In this document: piece by piece, positions 42,696 to 51,098 of the stretch
Numbering within the stretch: the first letter of the stretch is position 1
Layout of the letters: every line of letters begins with the position of its first letter
Origin: Buchnera aphidicola (Cinara cuneomaculata)
GTDB taxonomy: Bacteria; Pseudomonadota; Gammaproteobacteria; Enterobacterales; Enterobacteriaceae
Direction: 5' to 3'
Assembly: GCF_900698865.1 (NCBI RefSeq)
Contig: NZ_LR217695.1
Location: forward strand, 248,001-312,000
DNA: 64,000 bases
Notes under the pieces: model-generated
Told to the model about the DNA's origin: nothing
Databases searched by the model: none
The model's input: the letters and a program-made list of their open reading frames with translations, nothing else
Translations under genes and position numbers: made by a program

Positions 42696-43847
42696 ATGTA
42701 TAAAACAAAAATATTAGAGTTCTTACGTAAAAAAATTGATTGCATTGATTATGAAATAATTAAATTATTATCATCTCGAGAATCTTTATCAAAAGATATA
42801 TTAAAAAATAAAATATATAACCAATTTAATATACGAGATAAAAATCGTGAAATAGAACTATTTAATAATTTACATCAATTTAGTAAAAAAAATAATATTA
42901 ATCCAGAATTTATAAAAAAAATATTTAAAATAATTGTTAAAAATTCTGTTATTATTCAAAAAAAATATAAGAATAAAATATTAGATAATAAAAAAAAATA
43001 TTTATGTGCCTACTTAGGACCTATCGGATCCTATTCATATGCTGCTTTTAATTATATCTCTAAAAATAATAAAAAATTTTTAATATCAGATGAACATTAT
43101 AATTTTAATTCTATAATAAAATCTCTTAATAAAAATAATTGTAATTTAGCACTACTACCAATTGAAAATAGAATATCAGGAATTATTCCTGAAGTATATA
43201 AAATACTGAAAAAATATAAAAATATATATATCATTAAAGAATGTTATTTAAAAATACAACACCATTTATTTACCCCTAAAAATTGTTTTTTTTATAAAAT
43301 TAATCAAGTATATAGCCATATACAACCGTTTAAACAATGTAGTATTTTTCTAAAAAAGTTTCCAGAATGGAATAAGAAATATTTTAACAGCACGTCTGCA
43401 GGAATGAAACAACTTGCTATAGAAAACCAAAAAACATCAGCTGCAATTGGAAATTCAATAGCCGGTTCATATTATAACCTAAAAAAAATCGCTAGTAATA
43501 TATCTAATATAGATAATAATATAACTAGATTTATAGTAATTTCAAAAAAAAAAAAAATAAATCAAAAATATCCTACCAAAATAACTATGATTATAAAAAT
43601 AATTAACTATAAAATAAATAAAAATAACATATTAACAATGTTAAAAAAAAGAAAAATTAAAATTTTAAATATAATTGAAACTAATAAAAATATTAATAAA
43701 ATAGAAAAAACATATTTACTGGAAATAAAAGCATACATAGAATCTGAAATAATACAAAATATATTATCTAATATACAAAAATATACTAAGTATATCAAAA
43801 TATTAGGATGTTATCCTATCGAAGATAATATAATAAAAATATATTAA
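42696..43847 (+). CDS. pheA: Bifunctional chorismate mutase/prephenate dehydratase (P-protein)
   Basis: Converts chorismate to phenylpyruvate for phenylalanine supply. It has 383 residues (E. coli 386). Chorismate mutase domain: about residues 1-90 (LRKKIDCIDYEIIKLLSSRESL). Dehydratase: about 103-285 (AYLGPIGSYSYAAF, LLPIENRISG, the motif NNITRF). ACT domain: about 295-380. The feedback motifs GALV and ESRP of E. coli are replaced (by eye by NKNNIL and ETNKN), suggesting weak feedback, as known for Buchnera pheA. A run of 14 A (43544-43557) sits exactly at the dehydratase-ACT junction. Confidence 0.95.
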   Translation: MYKTKILEFLRKKIDCIDYEIIKLLSSRESLSKDILKNKIYNQFNIRDKNREIELFNNLHQFSKKNNINPEFIKKIFKIIVKNSVIIQKKYKNKILDNKKKYLCAYLGPIGSYSYAAFNYISKNNKKFLISDEHYNFNSIIKSLNKNNCNLALLPIENRISGIIPEVYKILKKYKNIYIIKECYLKIQHHLFTPKNCFFYKINQVYSHIQPFKQCSIFLKKFPEWNKKYFNSTSAGMKQLAIENQKTSAAIGNSIAGSYYNLKKIASNISNIDNNITRFIVISKKKKINQKYPTKITMIIKIINYKINKNNILTMLKKRKIKILNIIETNKNINKIEKTYLLEIKAYIESEIIQNILSNIQKYTKYIKILGCYPIEDNIIKIY

Positions 43848-43930
43848 ATAGTATAAATATTTCTTTAAAAAAATGAACACATTATTTTAATGTAAATGTT
43901 TCAAATACAACAGGATATTAATTATTAATT

Positions 43931-45277
43931 ATGTTTAATACATTAGCAAAAAAAATAACTGATATTTTTGAAAAAATCTCACATCACGGTTATTTAAAAG
44001 AAAAAAAAATAAAAGAAACAATGCAAAAAATAAAATTAGCGCTATTAAATGCAGACGTTTCATTAACAGTTGTACAGTTATTTTTAAAAAAAATAAAATC
44101 TAAAATATCAGAAACGCATATAAATAAAAATTTTAGTCCAAGTCAAAATTTAATAAAAATTGTATTACGAGAATTAATTTTAATGATGGGCGATAACTGT
44201 TATTCATTTAAATTTTTATTAAATCAATTAACGATTTGTACTGTTATCGGGCAACCAGGTTCAGGTAAAACTACTAGTGTAGCTAAACTAGCTTATTTAT
44301 TATCTAAACAATATAAAAAAAAAATACTTGTTGTATCTATTGACATATATAGACCAGCAGCTATTTTACAGTTAAAACGATTAATACAAAAAACTAAAGC
44401 AAATTTTTTTCAATCTAATTGTGACCAAAAAACTATTCAAATAATAAAATTAGCAATAAAAGAAGCAAAAAAAAAAAAATATGATTTATTATTAATAGAT
44501 ACTGCAGGTAGTATACACAATGATCTTGGTAAAATGCAGGAATTAAAAAAAATACAAGATTACATTCAACCACAAGAAACATTATTTGTTATAGATGCTA
44601 TGACCGGACAAGATTCTATTCATATTATTAATGAATTTAATAAAATATTTAAATTATCAGGAGTAATTTTAACAAAGTTAGATAGTGATACACGAGGGGG
44701 AGTAGCATTATCAGTACGTAATTTAACAAAAATACCTATAAAATATGTTGGAACAGGAGAAAAAATTTATGACTTACAAATCTTTCATCCTGAAAGAATT
44801 GCTAAAAGAATTTTAGGAATGGGAGATATGTTATCGTTAATGGATGATATTCAAAACAAAATAAAAAAAAAAGAATTAAAGCTATTGCGAAATACAAATA
44901 ATAAAGGAGATAAATTTAATTTAAATGATTTTATATTACAAATTAAACAAATCAAAAAAATAGGAGGAATCAATTCATTATTAAATAAATTACCTATAAA
45001 TATGTTCGCAAATAATCCTCTTTTAGAAAATATTGATGAAAAATCTTTTATAAAAATTGAAGCAATGATTAGTTCAATGACAGAAAAAGAAAAAAATACT
45101 CCTTCCATAATAAAATATTCAAGAAAAAAAAGAATATCAATAGGATCAGGAATTTCTATACAAGAAATTAATGTTTATTTAAAAAAATTTGATAATATGA
45201 AAAAAATTATGAAAAATATCAAAAATAATAAAAAAAATAAAATATTTGAAAAAATTAAAAATTATCTGATAAAATAA
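43931..45277 (+). CDS. ffh: Signal recognition particle protein Ffh
   Basis: SRP GTPase that targets membrane proteins to FtsY and SecYEG. It has 448 residues (E. coli 453). N domain, then G domain with GQPGSGKTTSVAKLA, DTAGSIHND and TKLDSDTRGGVAL; M domain from about residue 300 (GMGDMLSLMDDIQ), lysine- rather than methionine-rich in its last part. A 12-A run near 44467 is kept in frame. First of ffh-rpsP-rimM-rplS. Confidence 0.97.
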   Translation: MFNTLAKKITDIFEKISHHGYLKEKKIKETMQKIKLALLNADVSLTVVQLFLKKIKSKISETHINKNFSPSQNLIKIVLRELILMMGDNCYSFKFLLNQLTICTVIGQPGSGKTTSVAKLAYLLSKQYKKKILVVSIDIYRPAAILQLKRLIQKTKANFFQSNCDQKTIQIIKLAIKEAKKKKYDLLLIDTAGSIHNDLGKMQELKKIQDYIQPQETLFVIDAMTGQDSIHIINEFNKIFKLSGVILTKLDSDTRGGVALSVRNLTKIPIKYVGTGEKIYDLQIFHPERIAKRILGMGDMLSLMDDIQNKIKKKELKLLRNTNNKGDKFNLNDFILQIKQIKKIGGINSLLNKLPINMFANNPLLENIDEKSFIKIEAMISSMTEKEKNTPSIIKYSRKKRISIGSGISIQEINVYLKKFDNMKKIMKNIKNNKKNKIFEKIKNYLIK

Positions 45278-45344
45278 TATATAGAGTAATTTTAATATTT
45301 TAAAAATATTTAATAAAAATTATTAATATAAAAGAGAGAATATA

Positions 45345-45602
45345 ATGATAAAAATTAGACTAGCTCGACATGGATCTAAAAAAAAACCATTTTATCAAAT
45401 TGTAGTATCTGATATAAGATCAGCTAGAAATGGAAAATTTATTGAACGTATTGGATATTTTAATCCATTCGCTAAAGATAATGAAAAAAAAATAAACTTG
45501 TCAAGTACAAGAGCACATTATTGGTTAAAAAATGGAGCAAAACAATCAGATAGATTTTTGAAACTATTTATACAATTTAAAAAAAATAATTCTAGTTCAT
45601 AA
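45345..45602 (+). CDS. rpsP: 30S ribosomal protein S16
   Basis: Small-subunit assembly protein. It has 85 residues (E. coli 82). Start MIKIRLARHGSKKKPFYQIV and FIERIGYFNP are diagnostic. An AGAGAGAA site precedes the ATG. Confidence 0.97.
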   Translation: MIKIRLARHGSKKKPFYQIVVSDIRSARNGKFIERIGYFNPFAKDNEKKINLSSTRAHYWLKNGAKQSDRFLKLFIQFKKNNSSS

Positions 45603-45630
45603 ATAATATTAATATTTATGGTTATAAATT

Positions 45631-46134
45631 ATGATTATAATAGGAAAAATAGGACATCCGTATGGAATTTTAGGATGGATACACGTAATTTCATTTACAG
45701 AAATAAAAAAAAATATATTTAATTATTTTCCTTGGATCTTGGAAAGATCATGTCTTAAAATACATAAAAAGGATATACTCATCTATCGTAAATATATGGA
45801 TCATTTTTTAATAAAATTAAACTATATAAATAATAGAAATCAAGCATATGAATTTTCTAAAAGAAATATTTCCATCCAATTACAGAAATTACCTATATTA
45901 AAAAATCAAGAATATTATTGGTATCATATTTTATATTGTACTGTTTTTAATCTTAAAAATGAAAAATTAGGTTTAGTAACAAACATATTAGAAAATAAAA
46001 TTTATAATACACTAAAAATTTTTAATTCTAAAAAAAATAAAAATATCTATATTCCTTTCGTACAACCGGATATAATTAAAAAAATAGATATAGAAAAAAA
46101 AATTATTATAGTTGTTTATATTCCATATATATAA
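45631..46134 (+). CDS. rimM: 16S rRNA processing protein RimM
   Basis: 30S maturation factor that binds S19. It has 167 residues (E. coli 182). N-terminal block IGKIGHPYGILGWIHVISFT and the PRC-barrel region EYYWYHILYCTVFN are recognisable; the rest is strongly A/T-eroded. In E. coli trmD follows at once; here it does not. Confidence 0.9.
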   Translation: MIIIGKIGHPYGILGWIHVISFTEIKKNIFNYFPWILERSCLKIHKKDILIYRKYMDHFLIKLNYINNRNQAYEFSKRNISIQLQKLPILKNQEYYWYHILYCTVFNLKNEKLGLVTNILENKIYNTLKIFNSKKNKNIYIPFVQPDIIKKIDIEKKIIIVVYIPYI

Positions 46135-46798
46135 TACATATTATTATTTTTGATGAAAATATGATTCAAGATCATTATTGAATATAATCAGTAAAACTGT
46201 TAATAATATATTCATACATAAAAATTATAGATTAAACCATTATAATAAAAATTATTAATATTGAGATATTATCTCTTATATTTATGCAATAAATATCATA
46301 AAAATAAATAATCAGCTAAATATACACAAGACAATATAAAAAATTAATTATATTAATATCTGTATAATAAAATTTAGATCATATCTAACATACACAAACC
46401 TTTTCTAATAATTTATTTATCTTTATAAATAAAAATTACAAATTATAATGATATGAAAAGGTATTTTTATATATTAAAATTAATATTTTGTAAATATTTA
46501 TACATTATTGATAAGTATATCATACGAACTAAAATAAAAATGTAGCTATAAAATATAGAATATATAATTCATTAATGCTTCTTAAACTATTAATGATAGT
46601 TAATATAGACAATATTATTACTTGATTAATAAAAATTATATAATAACATTATTACAAAAATAATTAAATAATAAATTTAAAAAAAAACTCAGTAATATTA
46701 TACTGAATGGTTAAATATTTTAAAAAATATATTTTAATAATATTAAACATTAAAAATAAAAAATATTATATATATTAATTACACGAGATATTAAAAAT
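46135..46798. other. Gene-free region where trmD is expected
   Basis: 664 bases between rimM and rplS, nearly the size of trmD (about 250 codons). Neither strand has a useful reading frame, and I find none of the TrmD signature blocks (PYGGGPGM, GRYEG, SGGELP). A loose stem ACCTTTTC/GAAAAGGT (around 46399-46466) and a short hairpin CAGTA/TACTG near 46690 are the only structures seen. Confidence 0.75.
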
Positions 46799-47146
46799 AT
46801 GAATAATTATATTCATTCACTAGAAAATCAATATAAAAAAAAAAATATTCCACTATTTCGCTCAGGTGATTCTGTAGTCGTAAAAATATGGATATTAGAA
46901 GGAACTAAAAAACGTATACAATCTTTTGAAGGTGTTGTAATTGCGAGAAGAAATAGAAATTTAAACTCATCATTTACCGTACGTAAAATATCTAACGGAG
47001 AAGGAGTAGAAAGAACGTTTTTAATTCATTCTCCTAATATACACGAAATACAAATCATAAAAAAAGGATTAGTTAAAAAAGCAAAATTATATTATCTAAG
47101 ATATCGTACTGGTAAATCAGCAAGAATTAAAGAACGTCTAAAATAA
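46799..47146 (+). CDS. rplS: 50S ribosomal protein L19
   Basis: Large-subunit protein at the intersubunit face. It has 115 residues, the E. coli length. Blocks: [31 protein letters not shown], and [16 protein letters not shown]. Confidence 0.97.
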   Translation: MNNYIHSLENQYKKKNIPLFRSGDSVVVKIWILEGTKKRIQSFEGVVIARRNRNLNSSFTVRKISNGEGVERTFLIHSPNIHEIQIIKKGLVKKAKLYYLRYRTGKSARIKERLK

Positions 47147-47228
47147 ATAATTTTATTCTTATAAAAGATATAATCATTGGTAACAAAAAATAAATGATTA
47201 TAATAATTAGATTTATCTATATTGATTA

Positions 47229-47258
47229 TGCAGTCAGAATGTTATAACATTGACTGCA
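47229..47258 (+). terminator. Hairpin after rplS
   Basis: TGCAGTCA pairs with TGACTGCA, continuing after a 2-base bulge with a 5-bp inner stem. About 80 bases after the rplS stop and before the tldD ruin. No long T tract follows. Confidence 0.55.
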
Positions 47259-47279
47259 CAATATATTATTAATATATTT

Positions 47280-48650
47280 TTAATATATTCTACTAATAGT
47301 TAATTTATCTATTTTAATTTTTGGTTGATCTATATTTACCGGAACAGTCTGTCCATTTTTTTTAACAACTACCTCAATCCACTAGCTATACACAAATTAT
47401 CTCCCACTATCGATACAGACGTCATTACTTCTATATCCAATCTGATTAATGTAGCTCCTTTTAACGGATAAAGAACCTTACTATACTTAATAAGATAAGC
47501 TTCTGGTGTAGAAAAAACAAAATTTCCAGAAGTAATATCTACTTAACATCCGTTAAAATTTAAAGAATAGATACTATAACCTACGCTGTTAATAATATCC
47601 ACATATCTATCAAAACCTGCTAATAAATACGTGTTTGTCATACGTGGCATAGGTAAACGAGCATAAGATTCTCGTCGACCATTTCCTATACTATTTTGAT
47701 GTATTATATGTGCATTTAATTTATCTTGTAAAAAAAATTTTAAAATGCTGTTTTTAATTAAAACGTTACATTTACTAGATACTCCTTCATCATCAATGTT
47801 AACTGAGCTTCTATTACTATATAAAGTTTCATTGTCTACAATTGTACACAAATTAATAGCAATTCTTTTTTGGTTCATTTTATTAGCGAATATAGATGTT
47901 TTTTTACGAATAAAATCACCTTCTAAACCATGACCGATAGCTTCATGAAATAAAATACCAGGATATCCGGGATCCAATACAACCGGAAAAGAACCAACCG
48001 GAAATGTTTTAGCAGATAAACCAAATAATGCAATACGAACTACTTCTTTTGTCCAAAATTCTATTAATGTTTCCTTAATGTCTTTTTTTAAAAAAATCAC
48101 TAATTTTTAATCTACCCACCACCATGAAAACCTTTTTCTTGTTTATTATTTTGTTTGACTAGTATTTCAATAGTTACATATATCAAAGATCGAATATCTC
48201 TAAATAAACTTGTACTATCAATAAATCCAATTACAATTTTTTCATGTTCACAAGTTAATGTCACATGAACACCAATAATACGATAATCTTGATTTATAGC
48301 TATATTATTAATTTAATATAAAATATAAATTTTTTTCAATATAATTATTTTTTATTAAATTAAACGGAGAATATACGTGTATAGTTTGTAAATATGATGT
48401 TTTTTTAATTATATTACCTGATATGTTAGGTACCATATAACACACTGTATCGATAGAACCGCTCAAACTATTTAATTTAGTAGCGTTTATATAAGAAAAA
48501 CTAGTAGAAGTATTCCGTACACTCATACTCTAACTCTTTCATCAAAAAAAAATAAGTACCTTTCTTAATTTTCCAGTTCTCTAATATCCCTGTTTCTCGT
48601 TCTTTTAATTGGAGATAAATATCTCCAAAATCTACTTGATTCTCTAACAT
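47280..48650 (-). pseudogene. tldD: Ruin of tldD (metalloprotease)
   Basis: TldD pairs with TldE to form a peptide-degrading metalloprotease. All regions of the protein can be traced on the minus strand in order: VDFGDIYLQL (near 48640), SVRNTSTSFSYINATKLN (48526), a broken middle, then PVVLDPGYPGILFHEAIGHG with the HExxxH zinc motif and NGRRESYARLPMPRMTNTY (48100-47600), ITSGNFVFSTPEAYLI and a final block VPVNIDQPKI. Stops occur after GGG (near 48110), after FNGC (47543) and further on, plus frame changes. Open stretches at 47543-48100 and 48308-48526 are fragments, not genes. Confidence 0.9.
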
Positions 48651-48938
48651 ATTATTTAATAAAATAAAAACATTTTTTTATTAATAATGCATTTATTTAA
48701 TAAAATCTCTATTATTATTAATGATCTCTTCATACAAATACAAATATAAGAATACTAAAATTATTAAATACTTATTTAAAAAAAAATATTTAATAAAATT
48801 AAATATAATATTTGTATATATAAAATATATAATAATAATTATTATTAATAATTACATAATAATTATATTAAATGTTAATATAATATTATTATAATAACTG
48901 TTATGTTTTACTAAAAATTCGTCTTAGCGAGGTGATAA

Positions 48939-49403
48939 ATGAGTAATAAATTTCAAATTTTATTAATTAACGGACCTAACTTAAACTTATTAGGTACACG
49001 AGAACCCCTAACATATGGGACCAAGACATTACCTCAAATTGTTAAAAAAATAAAAAATACTGCACAACATTTAAATGTTAAACTATACGATTTTCAATCT
49101 AATGCAGAGCATGAAATAGTTAATAAAATTCAAGATAGCAAAACAAATCAGATACAATTTATTTTAATTAATCCAGGTGCATTTGCTCATACTAGCATAT
49201 CTATTCGGGATTCATTACTAGCAGTTCAAATTCCTTTTTTTGAAATTCATATTTCAAATATTTTCTCTAGAGAAAACTTTCGTTCACATTCATGGATATC
49301 TGATATATCACAAGGTGTTATATCTGGATTCGGATCTGATGGATATATATGGGCATTACATACATCTGTGCGTATTTTATCAAAAAAAACTATAAAAATA
49401 TAA
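48939..49403 (+). CDS. aroQ: Type II 3-dehydroquinate dehydratase
   Basis: Third step of the shikimate pathway. It has 154 residues, typical of type II enzymes. Motifs: LLINGPNLNLLGTREP (catalytic Tyr region at LTYG), FQSNAEHEIV, INPGAFAHTSISIRD, and EIHISNIFSRENFR. GAGGTGAT precedes the ATG. It differs from the type I AroD of E. coli; Buchnera carries the type II enzyme. It feeds pheA. Confidence 0.96.
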   Translation: MSNKFQILLINGPNLNLLGTREPLTYGTKTLPQIVKKIKNTAQHLNVKLYDFQSNAEHEIVNKIQDSKTNQIQFILINPGAFAHTSISIRDSLLAVQIPFFEIHISNIFSRENFRSHSWISDISQGVISGFGSDGYIWALHTSVRILSKKTIKI

Positions 49404-49421
49404 AATATTAAATAATATTTA

Positions 49422-49727
49422 TCAAATAAATTTTTTATTTTTATAATATAAATTTAATTTTTTTCTTAACGTTCCGCGATTAATACCTAAGATTAATGCA
49501 GCTTGTGTTTGATTACCTCTGGTATACTGCATAACGCTATCAAATAATGGTTTTTCAATTTCAGATAAAAACATATGATATAAATTATTTTCTGTTTTTT
49601 TAATAACTATTAAAAAATAATTTTTTAAAGCAATTTTAATATATTTAATTAAAGGAGTATAAAATACTTCTTTATTAATAATGTCGGATACAATAAACTG
49701 GCTAGGGATTTTTTGATTATTCATCAT
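49422..49727 (-). CDS. fis: DNA-binding protein Fis
   Basis: Nucleoid protein that bends DNA and activates stable-RNA promoters in E. coli. It has 101 residues (E. coli 98). The C-terminal helix-turn-helix is excellent: SVMQYTRGNQTQAALILGINRGTLRKKL. The N-terminal part is diverged but keeps LKNYF and EKPLFD. It is unusual to keep a nucleoid regulator in so small a genome. In E. coli it is co-transcribed with dusB; no dusB here. Confidence 0.95.
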   Translation of the reverse strand: MMNNQKIPSQFIVSDIINKEVFYTPLIKYIKIALKNYFLIVIKKTENNLYHMFLSEIEKPLFDSVMQYTRGNQTQAALILGINRGTLRKKLNLYYKNKKFI

Positions 49728-49895
49728 ATAGTTACTTCGTTAATTTTATAGGATTTATTTTAAATAACACAATCTATTAAACATATTTTGATTTTAAATT
49801 ATCATCTATTATTTTATAATATGTTAACAATATTATTTATACAATAAACATTGTATGTCGCTCAAAAATATTGAAATATCATATATTGATATATA

Positions 49896-50851
49896 TCATT
49901 TCATATCTTCTGAATACAAAACATGTAATAAATGGATCATATCCATAGGAGGACTTACCGTCCAAGTTTGAAGTTTAAATGTTATAGGGTGTACAAACTG
50001 TAACATACTAGAATGTAAAGCAGGCCTATAAAATCGTATTAAAGTTTTATATTCTAATTTAGAATAAGATGTTACATTTGGTCTTATACCTCTAGAATAC
50101 AAATGATCTCCAAGTACCGGATGAAAAATAGAAGAAAAGTGTACTCTAATTTGATGCATTCTTCCTGTTTCTATACGAATACGAACATGTGTGTAATTTC
50201 TAAAAATAGTAATTATTTTATAATAAGTAATAGCTTGTTTACCACCTATACCTATTGCCATCATGGTTCGATTATAAATATTTCTTCTAATAGGATAATT
50301 TATTATTCCGTCACATTCAATACGACCAATGACGATTGCATCATACTCTTTTATTACCTTACGTTGTTGAAACAAACGAATCATATAATGATACGCAAAT
50401 ATTGTTCTCGCTACTACTAATAATCCAGAAGTATTACGATCTAATCGATGAACAATACCCGCTCTAGGTAACATACGATTTTTTTTATAATGAAAAATTA
50501 AAGCATTCAATAATGTTCCTGAAGTATGGCCATAACCTAAATGAACTACTAAATTAGGTGGTTTGTTTAAAATTAGTATTGCAGAATCTTGGAAAATAAT
50601 ATCTAAGAATATATTCTCTTTTTTTATTTCAATAAACTGTAAATTTTTCTTTACATTCACTGAAATATAATCATTTAAAAAAATTTTTTTTTTGGAATAG
50701 TAATAATAGTGTTATTAACAGATACATATCCTAATAAAATCCATTTTTGTATACAAGAACGAGAAACTAAAGGAATATGTTGGACTAAAATTTTATCTAA
50801 TCTAGACCGTTTTAATGTAGATAAAGAAACTATAAAATTTAATTTAATCAT
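49896..50851 (-). CDS. rluD: 23S rRNA pseudouridine synthase RluD, split by a poly(A) frameshift
   Basis: RluD makes pseudouridines 1911, 1915 and 1917 in helix 69 of 23S rRNA. The catalytic part (open through 50660-49896) has NKPPNLVVHLG, HRLDRNTSGLLVVAR with the catalytic Asp, and GRMHQIRVH (usual GRTHQIRVH). Upstream in another frame, from ATG 50851, lies the S4 domain: SRLDKILVQHIPLVSRS and IQKWILLGYVSVNN, ending in a stop just after an A10-T7 run (minus strand; 50693-50677). Adding one A, or a -1 slip, joins them into about 318 residues. The lesion resembles that in rluC. Confidence 0.85.
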
Positions 50852-51098
50852 ATTAAATAAACTTACACATTAATTTTTCATTTGTTAAGAGATTTATAAA
50901 AATATATTTATGTTAGTTTAACATAAAAATATACTAATATTATATATTTTATATTATATATAATATAAGTGTTTTTACTAAAATAAATTTTTATATATAT
51001 TAATGTTACTTTTATATATATCTAATTCATAGATACACATTAGATTATGTATCAATTATATTATTTTTGTTCTACTCATGTTTTAGGCATCTCAATAT

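Noticed and set aside
46135-46798. A hidden, eroded trmD.
   Set aside because: I looked for PYGGGPGM, GRYEG, SGGELP and WRLKQ-like blocks in likely frames and found none. A proper profile search was not possible.
47543-48100. A 185-codon frame as a short metalloprotease gene.
   Set aside because: It is the middle of TldD; upstream and downstream TldD blocks lie beyond stops.
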